Shown here in pieces: positions 9,415 through 18,500 of a DNA stretch of 64,000 bases. Positions within the stretch are counted from its first letter, which is position 1. Every line of letters begins with the position of its first letter. The stretch is from Janthinobacterium lividum (GTDB taxonomy: Bacteria; Pseudomonadota; Gammaproteobacteria; Burkholderiales; Burkholderiaceae_D), in contig NZ_CP075583.1 of NCBI RefSeq assembly GCF_023509035.1, positions 3,410,001-3,474,000 of the forward strand, written 5' to 3'. The notes under the pieces are model-generated. The model saw only the letters and a list, made by a program, of their open reading frames with translations. It had not been told where the DNA came from and did not search any database. Position numbers and translations under genes: made by a program.

Positions 9415-10241
9415 GCAACTTGCGCATTATCTATGACAACGCCGTTGACCGCGCGGTGCTGACCGCTTCCAGCCAGGCTGGCGCGCTGGGGCCGGCCAAT
9501 CTGCAGCACGAAGGCAAGTATGACGTGTTGCGTTCGCTCGGCCTGGCCTTGACCATTACGGCCACGTGGCCCACGCCCGAGATTATCGGCGGCGTGGTTC
9601 TGCCATTTTGCAACCTGACGCCGACGGCGACGACTCGCGTGCGTGGCTACGTCGAGCCAGGGGACGTCTTGCCCGATTTCGATACGGGTGCTGTACCGGC
9701 ATGCGAGTACGCGCGCCTGGGTATGTGGAACTGGGGGGCGCTGCCGCTGGGTGTGAATGCATTCAGCTATGGCGGCGGCACGTATGGCCGCAGCTGGTTC
9801 CAGATGCGCAGCGTCAAAAAACTGGTGATTGACCTGGCCAACCCGGACAACCCTGCCGGCTACATCGAGGCCGCGCGCCTGGTGGCCGGCGCCTGGTGGA
9901 GCCCCGAGCAGAACGCATCTTACGGCGCCGGCGTCACGCCAGGCGATACCAGCATCCAGTACCGCAACGGCGCCGGCGAGCAGAAAGTCGAGCGTGGAGC
10001 GTTGTACCGAAAACTGTCGATTTCACTCGACCACATGACGCCACTGGATCGGGCCGAGCTATGGCGCATCGTGCGCGGTAATGGCCTGTCGCACCCGCTA
10101 TTCGTCAGCCTGTTTCCGGACAACGATGACGTCGAGCTAGAGCAGACTCACCAGGTGTATGGGCGCCTGGCCAACCTGGCCGCCATCACCACGCCATCTT
10201 TCCAGGCATATGCCACTACCATTGAAGTCGAGGAGTTGTAA
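9411..10241 (+). CDS. Minor tail protein, unrecognised family
   Basis: A 276-residue protein starting in an ATGA overlap with the DUF4376 gene. It is beta-rich with many aromatic residues (MWNWGALPLG, YGGGTYGRSWFQMR) and resembles conserved hypothetical proteins found in front of fibre genes in betaproteobacterial siphophages. It lies between the tip proteins and the fibre, so a role in joining them is likely. No catalytic motif is visible. Confidence 0.55.
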   Translation: MSNLRIIYDNAVDRAVLTASSQAGALGPANLQHEGKYDVLRSLGLALTITATWPTPEIIGGVVLPFCNLTPTATTRVRGYVEPGDVLPDFDTGAVPACEYARLGMWNWGALPLGVNAFSYGGGTYGRSWFQMRSVKKLVIDLANPDNPAGYIEAARLVAGAWWSPEQNASYGAGVTPGDTSIQYRNGAGEQKVERGALYRKLSISLDHMTPLDRAELWRIVRGNGLSHPLFVSLFPDNDDVELEQTHQVYGRLANLAAITTPSFQAYATTIEVEEL

Positions 10242-11278
10242 TGACAGATGTTTTTAAATACGGCCAGCAAGACCTGATCTATCAGCTGAACCAATTGGCC
10301 AAGGCGAAGGACATTGTTGATATCCCGCAGAATTCCGCGGCAGCGGCCGCAAGCGCTGCAGCCTCGGCGGCTGCAGCAGCTGCGGCAGCCGAGTCGAATG
10401 GCACCGCGGCAATCGCTGCGTCAAAGGCTGCGGTCGCGCTCAAGTCGCTCGATGCGCGCTATCTTGGCGCCAAAGTGCTGCCGCCGGACGTTGACAATAA
10501 TGGCGGTGCGCTGCTGGCCGGCGCGACCTACTGGGATACGGTGCTGAACGGCGGCTGCCTGCGCGTCTTCCAGGCCGGCGCCTGGGTGACGATTCCGGCC
10601 AACGTTGCCTCGCAAATCAGCAGCACGCCAGTGGGCGGGATTGTTGCTGCAAATGTGCAGGCGGCACTGGCCGAGTTGGATACCAAAAAAGCGGTACGCG
10701 CGACGACGCTGACTGGCTATGGGATTACTGACGCACTGCCGAGCGGATACGCGCCGACCTGGGGAAGCATTACTGGTAAGCCGCAGTTTGCAGCGGTGGC
10801 CACGTCAGGCAGCAAGGTAGATGTCGGGCTTGGCAACGTAGATAATACGACCGACGCAGCTAAGCCTGTAAGCACGGCGCAACAGACCGCTCTTAACTTG
10901 AAAGCTCCGTTAGCCGGTCCAGCTTTTACAGGCAACGTCACCGGGATAACGAAAGCGATGGTGGGACTTGGTAATGTGGATAATACAAACGATGTGAACA
11001 AGCCGGTAAGCACGGAGCAACAAGCCGCATTGAATTTGAAGCCGAATGCATTAAACCCCTCGACGACAGGGCGTTTGTCGCACAATGGTGAACGTGCAGC
11101 GATTAACTCTGGTGCAGATTATTGGACTACGTTTCAGAACTCCAAGCTGTCTAACTCCACACAACTCTTTTATTCACCTACTTCGGTAATTATAGGCTTG
11201 CTAGGCCTAAGCGGAGCAGCTATTCCTTTCGGTGACGGGGGGCGTTCGCTATTCGGTCAACCGGAGCGCTACTTTTAG
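10241..11278 (+). CDS. Tail fibre protein, N-terminal and shaft part
   Basis: A 345-codon frame that starts as a tail-attachment domain with an Ala-rich coiled coil (NSAAAAASAAASAAAAAAAA), continues with fibre repeats (two copies of GLGNVDNTxD..KPVST.QQ.ALNLK, around residues 195-275) and stops early at 11276-11278. The expected C-terminal chaperone domain continues in the -1 frame right after a G6 run at 11237-11242; with one more G the two frames join as GDGGAFAIRSTG. As read, the product lacks its receptor-binding tip and trimerisation chaperone. Confidence 0.75.
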   Translation: MTDVFKYGQQDLIYQLNQLAKAKDIVDIPQNSAAAAASAAASAAAAAAAAESNGTAAIAASKAAVALKSLDARYLGAKVLPPDVDNNGGALLAGATYWDTVLNGGCLRVFQAGAWVTIPANVASQISSTPVGGIVAANVQAALAELDTKKAVRATTLTGYGITDALPSGYAPTWGSITGKPQFAAVATSGSKVDVGLGNVDNTTDAAKPVSTAQQTALNLKAPLAGPAFTGNVTGITKAMVGLGNVDNTNDVNKPVSTEQQAALNLKPNALNPSTTGRLSHNGERAAINSGADYWTTFQNSKLSNSTQLFYSPTSVIIGLLGLSGAAIPFGDGGRSLFGQPERYF

Positions 11279-11814
11279 AGTCAGACACGAATGTAATTGT
11301 TCCGGCACGTGACGGAATAACGAACCTCGGCTATTCCTCATTCCGCTGGGGCAATTCGTATTTTTCGACAGCGCCTACGATCACATCGGATGTCCGGGAA
11401 AAAACAGATTTCCGGGATTTGAACGAAGCTGAGATTACAGCCGCCCGAGCTCTTGCACGTACTATTGGCGTATACCGCTGGAAGACGGCTGTTGATTTAA
11501 AGGGCACCGAGGCACGTGAGCATATCGGGCCTACTGTGCAGCGAGCCATTGAGGTCATGCTCGCGCACGGACTCGATCCTTTCAATTACGGCTTCATTTG
11601 CTACGACAAGTGGGAAGCGAAGACGATTGAGCACGATGCCGTCGAGGACGAAGACCCGCAGATCGCGCGAGCAGCTTGGACAGAAAGTATCCTCGCTGGC
11701 GATCGCTATGCGTTTCGCTACGATGAGCTGAATCAATTTATCCTGGCAGGCATGGAGGCTGCACAAACGGCAGTCGAGGCCCAGTTAGCCACAATGCTGG
11801 CGCGTGCACACTAA
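11242..11814 (+). pseudogene. Tail fibre C-terminal domain (out of frame with its shaft)
   Basis: The frame that follows the G6 run encodes the typical fibre C-terminus: GITNLGYSSFRWGNSYFST, then TSDVREKTDFRDLNEAEITA, a region like the intramolecular chaperone of the peptidase S74 type, and GLDPFNYGFICYDKW. It has no good start of its own; a TTG at 11419 lies inside the domain. The most economical reading is a single gene 10241-11814 with a one-base deletion in the G run, by slipped-strand mutation or sequencing error. Confidence 0.75.
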
Positions 11815-11831
11815 CCACCCACACTCCAATC

Positions 11832-11853
11832 AACCCGCTTCGGCGGGTTTTTT
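11832..11853 (+). terminator. Intrinsic terminator after the fibre gene
   Basis: AACCCGC-TTCG-GCGGGTT followed by T tract, with a stable TTCG tetraloop. It separates structural and lysis genes. Confidence 0.8.
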
Positions 11854-11878
11854 CATTTCCACCACCTGAAAGGCAACC

Positions 11879-12307
11879 ATGGCCCTCGAAACCACCGCCG
11901 CCGGCGGCGCATTGATCAAACTGTTTGGCGTGCCCGTGCTGGCCGGTGCCGCCGCCACGTCGCTGGGCTTCATGTTCATGTGGCCCCAGTCCACCAAGGA
12001 GGCATTTATTCGTTTTTGTTCCAGCATTATCATTTCCACCTTTCTCGGTCCCGTGCTCGTGGCCGCCGTGCTGTCGTGGTGGCCCAGCCTGTTCGACAGC
12101 GCGAAGACTGTGGCGGGCCTGTATGGCGGCGATCCGGCCACGGGATTTTTGTTCATCGCCGCGCCGCTGATGGTTGCGGCCGGCTTGCCCGCCTGGTGGG
12201 TACTGGGCGCCTGCGTGCGCTGGTTCGACAAGCGGCGTGGCAAGGATATCGGCGAACTGGCGGCTGATGCGGCCGCTGCCGTCAAGGATGTGCGGGGCAT
12301 GCTGTGA
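11879..12307 (+). CDS. Holin
   Basis: A 142-residue membrane protein with three hydrophobic segments (about residues 8-35, 42-66 and 88-110) and a charged C-terminus (DKRRGKDIGELAADAAAAVKD). It is directly upstream of, and GTGA-coupled to, the endolysin. It resembles the LydA/phage holin superfamily III proteins common in betaproteobacteria. It would form the inner-membrane lesion that times lysis and, for a tailocin, particle release. The start has CTGAAAGG upstream. Confidence 0.75.
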   Translation: MALETTAAGGALIKLFGVPVLAGAAATSLGFMFMWPQSTKEAFIRFCSSIIISTFLGPVLVAAVLSWWPSLFDSAKTVAGLYGGDPATGFLFIAAPLMVAAGLPAWWVLGACVRWFDKRRGKDIGELAADAAAAVKDVRGML

Positions 12308-12819
12308 CAGGCGCCCAATTGATGCAGATCATGCCGTTAGCCGGCCGCCGCGCTACGCTGTTCCTGGCGCCCCTGAATGCGGCGATGGCCGAGTTCGATA
12401 TTGATACGCCGCTGCGCCAGGCGTCATTCCTGGCGCAGGTGGGCCACGAATCGGGACAGTTACGCTATGTGCGCGAGCTGGCCAGCGGCGCGGCCTATGA
12501 AGGAAGGGCGGACTTGGGCAATGTGATCGCCGGTGATGGTGTGCGTTTCAAGGGACGCGGCTTGCTGCAGGTGACGGGGCGCGCCAACTATGCGGCGTGC
12601 GGCGTTGCGCTGGGCCTGGACTTGCTGGCGGCGCCGCAGTTGCTGGAGCAAACAACTGCCGCTTGCCGCTCGGCGGGCTGGTTTTGGCACTCGCGCGGTT
12701 TGAACCGGCTGGCCGATACGGGCGACCAGGAAAGGTTGACGCGCCGCATCAACGGTGGCGTGAACGGCCTGGCCGAGCGCCTTGCCCTGTACCAGGCTGC
12801 GCGCAAGGTGCTGGCATGA
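12304..12819 (+). CDS. Endolysin, glycoside hydrolase family 19
   Basis: A 171-residue chitinase-fold lysozyme that cleaves peptidoglycan. The catalytic Glu of GH19 is in QASFLAQVGHESGQ (E49), and GVRFKGRGLLQVTGRANY (about residues 79-96) is the hallmark substrate-cleft segment. No signal peptide is seen, so export depends on the holin. It uses a GTG start overlapping the holin stop (GTGA), and its own stop overlaps the Rz start. Confidence 0.85.
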   Translation: MTGAQLMQIMPLAGRRATLFLAPLNAAMAEFDIDTPLRQASFLAQVGHESGQLRYVRELASGAAYEGRADLGNVIAGDGVRFKGRGLLQVTGRANYAACGVALGLDLLAAPQLLEQTTAACRSAGWFWHSRGLNRLADTGDQERLTRRINGGVNGLAERLALYQAARKVLA

Positions 12820-13166
12820 AGCCGCCCTTGCTTGTGCTGGCCATGCTGCTGTTGCTGGGGGCAGCCGTTTTTTGTGCCCAGCGCTGGGGGCATGAGGCTG
12901 GCCGTAATGCGTGCGCGGCGCAAGTGCCGGAGGTGCAGGGTCTGTTGCGGCGACAGACCCAGGCCCTTAATGCGATGCGGGAGGAGGGGATACGGCGGTC
13001 GACACGGGCCCGGCAGGCATTGGCCAGTGCACAGGCAGGGCAGGCAGACGCCCAGGCGGCAGCGGCGCGTATCCTGGCATTGCAGCCAGGTGGCAACGCT
13101 TGCCGCGCGGCCGAGGTGCTGATCGCCAGTGAAATGGCCGCAGGATCCACTGGCGGGACGCCATGA
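12816..13166 (+). CDS. Rz-like inner-membrane spanin
   Basis: A 116-residue protein with an N-terminal signal anchor (PPLLVLAMLLLLGAAVFCA) and a periplasmic helical domain rich in Gln, Arg and Ala, as in i-spanins. Its ATG overlaps the endolysin stop (ATGA). It should pair with the lipoprotein encoded at 13163 to fuse inner and outer membranes in the last step of lysis. The frame is open further upstream inside the endolysin gene, but the coupled ATG is the natural start. Confidence 0.7.
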   Translation: MKPPLLVLAMLLLLGAAVFCAQRWGHEAGRNACAAQVPEVQGLLRRQTQALNAMREEGIRRSTRARQALASAQAGQADAQAAAARILALQPGGNACRAAEVLIASEMAAGSTGGTP

Positions 13167-13558
13167 GCGCGGCAATGACGAGTGCGCCGGCGCTGTTGCG
13201 GGTCTGGGGCTACTTGCGGGCTTGTTCACGGGCAGGCGCACGGGCTTGCTCAGCAGCCTGTTCACTGACCTGCTCACCACCCCGTTCACTGACCTGTTCA
13301 TGGGCCTGTGTATCGGTCTGCTTGCTGGCTGGGCTGCTGGGTGGCTGTGCGGCAGGTGGGGCAAAGCTGGAAGCCGCGGCGGAAAGGCTGCCCATCGGCG
13401 TGCCCTGTATTGCCGTTCGTCCTGTGGCACCCGTCTTGCCAGCCGTGCCGCAGCATGGCATTTTTGAGCAAGTGCAAGCCTTGCTGGCGCGCGAACATTT
13501 GCGCGCTGCCTATGTGCGGCAGCTGGAAGCGCTGATGGATGGCTGTGTCGGCAGCTAG
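13163..13558 (+). CDS. Rz1-like outer-membrane lipoprotein spanin
   Basis: A 131-codon frame coupled to Rz by ATGA. A lipobox (LLAGLLGGC, Cys near residue 62) follows a hydrophobic, Cys-rich stretch, and the mature part has a Pro/Val segment (VRPVAPVLPAVP) as in o-spanins. A start further in, closer to the signal peptide, may be the real one, because about 40 residues before the hydrophobic core is long. The DNA here contains tandem variants of TTCACTGACCTG. Confidence 0.6.
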   Translation: MSAAMTSAPALLRVWGYLRACSRAGARACSAACSLTCSPPRSLTCSWACVSVCLLAGLLGGCAAGGAKLEAAAERLPIGVPCIAVRPVAPVLPAVPQHGIFEQVQALLAREHLRAAYVRQLEALMDGCVGS

Positions 13559-14040
13559 CGTTGACTGCTGCGCAACGACGTCGGCGGCTGCCCTACGGCT
13601 GGGTCTGCGGCCGGTTTGCAGCTGGTTTGCAGTTGGCTTGCGGCCCGCTTGCGCCGCACGTGATTCCCTGAGGTCGTCGCCTGGCGCCACTCGCCATGCC
13701 AGAGTCCAACAGTGCCAGACCTTGATGCTGCTTTGTCGTGCCAGGTCTTGACGCCGTTGCCCATGCTGTTTTCTGGTGCGGCCGCGTGCTGGCGCGCCAG
13801 AAAACAGTGCACGGCAGTACGTCCAGCCCGTGATTCTTGCGGGCGTGATGTTATTTCGGCACAATTTCTGTATACAATTTACCTGGCACGATGCGTGCAT
13901 GACATACCTTCGTCATCCCAGCCAAGGAGCTTTGCATGCATCATCCGCCGCCAGTGTGTTCCTGTCGTCACGTTTCTCTCTTGCTTTTCCCTTTCATCTG
14001 CGCCCAGCCGGGCCGTGGTAACCCAGGAAATGGAGCGTAA
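13559..14040 (+). other. Intergenic region at the tail-cluster / host border
   Basis: No supported gene. It contains tandem GGTTTGCAG/TGGTTTGCAG variants near 13611-13635 and, for the downstream permease, a candidate promoter (TTATTT at 13851-13856, 16 bases, TACAAT at 13873-13878). No tRNA or integrase is visible, so the right boundary of the tail cluster carries no recognisable att site. Confidence 0.5.
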
Positions 14041-14143
14041 ATGGCCACTCCCCGTTTGAAATCCATCCACCGCAGCGTACCGGGCACCACGCCTGCCGCG
14101 CCATCGCCCGTCGATGAGATACTGCCAGCCGGCAAACTGTTTT
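14041..14143 (+). pseudogene. N-terminal part of the NCS2 permease, out of frame
   Basis: ATG at 14041 has a good ribosome binding site (GGAG) and encodes a typical cytosolic NCS2 leader ending in SPVDEILPAGKLF. The family continues with TLGLQHVLVMYAG, which is read in the +1-shifted frame from 14144. One T too many in TTTT at 14140-14143 separates the two. Confidence 0.65.
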
Positions 14144-15541
14144 ACCCTGGGCCTGCAGCACGTGCTCGTCATGTATGCGGGCGCCATCGCCGTGCCGCTG
14201 ATCGTCGGCCGTGCGCTCAAGTTGCCGCCCGAACAGGTGGCGGCGTTGATCAGTGCCGACCTGTTCTGTTGCGGCCTGGTGACCCTGATCCAGTCCCTGG
14301 GAATAGGCAAGTACTTCGGCATCCGCCTGCCCGTCATGATGGGCGTGACCTTTGCCGCCGTCAGTCCCATGCTGGCCATGGCAAACAATCCGACCCTTGG
14401 CATCACCGGCATATTTGGCGCCGTGATCGGCGCCGGCGTTGTTTCCATGCTGATCGCCCCCTTCATCAGCCGTCTGCTGGCCCTGTTTCCGCCCGTGGTC
14501 ACCGGCAGCATTATCGCCGTGATCGGCGTGTCGCTGATGCGCGTGGGCGTGAACTGGGCCATGGGCGGGCCGCCCGCCATGGCGCAGATTGCCGATCCCG
14601 CCTTCCTCAAGATGGCCGCTGCCGCCACGGCGGCCGGCTTGCCGGCGCCGCCCGGCCCCGTGCCCCTGATCGCCAATCCCGGCTACGGCGCGCTCGATAA
14701 CATGGGCATCGCCTTCTTCGTGCTAGCCGTCATCTTGTTGGTGGCGAAGTATGGCCGCGGTTTCCTGTCGAACATCGCGGTATTGATCGGCATCCTCGCT
14801 GGCACCGCCCTGTCGTTTGCGCTGGGCAAGGCCGATTTCGCCAAGGTGGCCAGCGCCAAGGCCTTTGCCATCGTCACGCCCTTCCAGTTCGGCATACCGA
14901 CCTTCGACGTGGTCGCCATCGTCACCATGAGCCTGGTGATGATCGTCGTCATGATCGAGTCGCTGGGAATGTTTCTGGCGCTGGGAGAGATGACGGACAA
15001 CCGCATCACGCAGGCCGATATCAGTCGCGGCTTGCGCGTCGATGGCCTGGGCACCTTGATCGGCGGCATCTTCAATACCTTCCCGTACACCTCGTTCTCG
15101 CAAAACGTGGGCCTGGTGGGCGTGACGGGCGTGCGCAGCCGCTGGGTCTGTGTGGCGGCCGGCCTCATCCTGCTGATCATGGGAGTGATTCCGAAGATCG
15201 CGCAGACGGCCGAAGCCGTACCAGCGTTCGTGCTTGGCGGGGCAGGGCTGGTGATGTTTGGCATGGTCGCCGCCACCGGCATCCGCATCCTGGCCGGCGT
15301 CGACTACAAGAGCAACCGCAACAACCTTTTCATCGTGGCCCTGTCGATCGGCTTCGGCATGCTGCCGCTGGTGGCCGAGCAATATGCGCAGCACATGCCC
15401 AAGGCCTTGTCGCCGTTGCTGCACAGCGGCATCCTGCTGGCCGCCATCGTCGCCGTGCTGCTCAACCTGTTCTTCAACGGATTGGCGTCGCAGGAAAAGG
15501 CGCAGGAGCAGGCGCGCGATAATAGTCATGGCAGCGAGTGA
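14114..15541 (+). CDS. NCS2 nucleobase:cation symporter (xanthine/urate type)
   Basis: A 475-codon frame encoding a polytopic transporter with about 12-14 membrane helices. GLQHVLVMYAGAIAVPLIVG is the NCS2 signature in helix 1; VTMSLVMIVVMIESLG holds the substrate-binding Glu helix, and NTFPYTSFSQNVGLVGVTG is characteristic of the xanthine/urate branch (XanQ, UacT, UapA type) rather than UraA. It would import purine bases with protons. If translation begins at 14114 the protein lacks the normal 25-residue leader; the family-like start is at 14041 in the other frame (see that entry). It is a stand-alone host gene. Confidence 0.75.
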   Translation: MRYCQPANCFTLGLQHVLVMYAGAIAVPLIVGRALKLPPEQVAALISADLFCCGLVTLIQSLGIGKYFGIRLPVMMGVTFAAVSPMLAMANNPTLGITGIFGAVIGAGVVSMLIAPFISRLLALFPPVVTGSIIAVIGVSLMRVGVNWAMGGPPAMAQIADPAFLKMAAAATAAGLPAPPGPVPLIANPGYGALDNMGIAFFVLAVILLVAKYGRGFLSNIAVLIGILAGTALSFALGKADFAKVASAKAFAIVTPFQFGIPTFDVVAIVTMSLVMIVVMIESLGMFLALGEMTDNRITQADISRGLRVDGLGTLIGGIFNTFPYTSFSQNVGLVGVTGVRSRWVCVAAGLILLIMGVIPKIAQTAEAVPAFVLGGAGLVMFGMVAATGIRILAGVDYKSNRNNLFIVALSIGFGMLPLVAEQYAQHMPKALSPLLHSGILLAAIVAVLLNLFFNGLASQEKAQEQARDNSHGSE

Positions 15542-15585
15542 GGCGCCGCCCCGCGCCGTGAAAAATGGTGCGCGTCGCATGCTGC

Positions 15586-18500
15586 TCAGCCAGGCGGCAG
15601 CATCCTCAGCACCACGCAATTGCGCCCCGCATCCTTGGCCTGGTACAGCGCGGCATCGGCCAGGCGCAACAGGGCGTCCGGATCGGCGGCGCCCGGCGCC
15701 GACTGGACCGCGATGCCGACGCTGATCGTCACCTGTTGCGCCTCCGTGCTCGCGTGGACGATGCCCAGATCTTCGATGGCGCGCCGCAGCGCTTCGCCGA
15801 GCTGGCGCGCCTCGTCCGCGCCAGTGTTCGGCAGCACAATCGAAAACTCTTCGCCGCCGTAGCGCGCCGTCAGGTCGCCAGCGCGCCGCATGCCAGTTGC
15901 CAGCGCCTGCGCGACGCGGATCAGGCAAGCATCGCCAGCCTGGTGGCCGTGGCGGTCGTTAAATAGCTTGAAATAGTCGACATCGAGCATGATGACGGCA
16001 AGCGGCTGGCCGACGCGGGTGGCGCGTGCGCATTCGGTGCGCAGCACGTCGTCGAAATGGCGTCGGTTCGCCAGGCCTGTCAGGCCGTCGGTGATGGACA
16101 GGGTTGCCAGCTTGCGGTTGGCGTCTTCCAGTTGTTCGGTGCGCTCGGCAACGCGTCGCTCCAAGCTATCGTGCAGCCTGGCGCTGGAGATCGAGATCAT
16201 CGCCTGTGCGCCGAGCATGCGCAGGAACGCGACGCGTTCTTCCGTGAACGAGGCTTCGGCCAGCCGGTTCTCGAAGTACAGGATGCCGTCGATCTGGCCG
16301 CCGTGCCGGATCGGCAGGCACATGACGGCACGCGGCCGCTGCAACTGCACGTAAGGGTCGGCAGCAAAGCGCGAGGCGCCCGTGATGCAGTCTTCGATCA
16401 CCTCCGCGCCAGTGCGGATGACGTAGCGCAGTAGCGACAGCGGGAATTGCGGGTCGCTGACGGCGTTCAGGTCGAGCTGGCGCGCTTGCAGGACGGTGAC
16501 GCCATCGCCTTCGATATTGGCTTCCAGCTGGTAACTGCCCTCGGATAGCAGCAGCAGGCGCGCCACCTGTCCGCCAGCGTTTTCGCACACGATGGAAATG
16601 AGGCGTGTCAGCACCTTGCGCAGGCCGACTTCGTTCGACAGGATTTGCGCCGCCTTCAGCAGCGACACCAGGTCGAGCGCGGAACTGCCGTGCGTGTGGG
16701 AGACCGAATGCCGCTGCGTGCTGCGGCCATCCATCCTTGACAGCAGCGCAGCGTGGCGCTCCCGCAGCTGCGCCACCTTGCCCTCCGCGCCCCACTGGCC
16801 GTAATGCGCGACGGCGTCCCTGATGAAGACGGCGGCCACGCGCGGCTGTCCCTGCTCGTACCAGCATTCGCCGCACAGTTCATTGCCCAGCGCTTGCATG
16901 TTGACGTAGCACGCCACGCCGGCCGCGTCGATCGCCTGCTGGTAAAGGCGCGTGGCCAGCTGCAGATCGTCCCGGTAGCGTGCCATTTCGGCCATCACCA
17001 GCAGATGCTTGGCTGCGCTATTGTCAGAGCCTTGCCTGGCCCACTCGCTGAGGCTCGTCTGCAGCGTGCCGATCATGGTCAGCACAGCGCCCGCATCGGG
17101 GCGCGCGGGAGCGCGCCGCAACGCGCGGATCCAGACCAGCGCGGCGTAGAAGCTGCACTCGGCAACCTTGGCCTGGCCGCGCATGATCTGGGTGACGATG
17201 CCGAGCTGGCCGGCCAGCAGCTCGGCGTCTGCGCCGTCGAACAGGTAGGCGTTGCGGATCTTCCCTTGCAAGAAGTAGGCGCGGTACAGCTGCGAGTCGC
17301 CATACTGTGCGAGAAAGCCTGCCTCGTTGAAGGCGGCGTCGTCGTAGCTGTCATGACGGGGCAGGAGGCCCATCAGGCATTTGATCGGCTGGATCGCGGC
17401 GGCGACGCAGCAATCGGCCATCGCCTGCTGGCCGTTGGCGCGCATCAGCGCCAGGTCGTGTTCGATGTCGTGCATCAGGTGCGGCAGGTAGTCGCCAAGG
17501 ATGATACGGTCGGTGGCGCGCACGGCAGCAACCACGCCAACCTGCACGAAATCGGCGATTTCCAGTGCCCAGCCAAACGCTTCTTCGTACAGGGCGTCGG
17601 AGCTGCGCAGCGGCTGCGTCCAGTGGCTGCTGAGCGCGCCGAACATCAGGCCCGTGAGCGTACGCGTCTGCAGATTGGCACGCCGCCTGGCCAGCGCCAT
17701 CGCCATCGCGCCGAAGTCGTAGCCGCGCGCGATGTCGCCGCTGTACAGCGCCAGCATCATCGCGTAGCCGACATAGGCGACCGCGCTGAAATCGCTGTTC
17801 CCCCGCTGCATGGACAGGCGCGTCATCGACACCACCATCAGCGCGCTCAGATCCTGCTGGCCGGCGTAGTAGCTGGCCATCCACAGGCCCTGCATCATCT
17901 GCATCGCGGCCACCGCATCCGGCTCGCACATGTCGCCCGCCGCCAGCAAGGTCTCGGGCGCATGCGCGCCAGGCTGCCGCCCGATGTCGGCGAGAATATC
18001 GTTGAAGTGGGCCTTCATGTGCGCCACATCGTGCGGAATGTCGATGCCCAGCTGCGCCAGACCGTCGCGCTGCACGGCGATGGCGTCGAGCAGGCGGCCC
18101 TGCAATTGATACTGGTGCGCCTGGACGGCAATGCAGCGTACTTGCAGCAAGGGGCTCAAGGCACGGGCGCGCACGAGTGGATAGATCGCCTCGGCGGCAT
18201 CGAACTGGCCACACAGGTAGGCCGCTTCGGCCGCACCGAGCTGCAGCTCGAGCCAGAGATCGGCGTGGACGTTCCATGCGTCCGCCGGCAATAGGGCGAG
18301 ACCAATTCGCATGTGTTCCAGGGTGGACTGGAACGCGGCGGAACGTCGTGCCTTGACGCCGGCCTGGAGATTGAGCGTCGCCAGATGCACGCACTCGCCC
18401 GCATCGTCGATCAGCGCGCGGCCGGCGTTGAGTTGCTCGACGATGTCAAACAGTGTCTCGTCCTGGCGCTCCGAAGGCGTATGCCGCAGGAGCAGGCGGC

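Noticed and set aside
11237..11243. G GGG GGC as a programmed -1 frameshift site in the fibre gene
   Set aside because: The codon phase is wrong for X XXY YYZ (codons are GAC GGG GGG CGT), so a run-length change explains the break better.
16753..18294. 513-codon + strand frame inside the kinase-GGDEF gene
   Set aside because: Antisense shadow; the minus strand encodes an uninterrupted multidomain protein with catalytic motifs.
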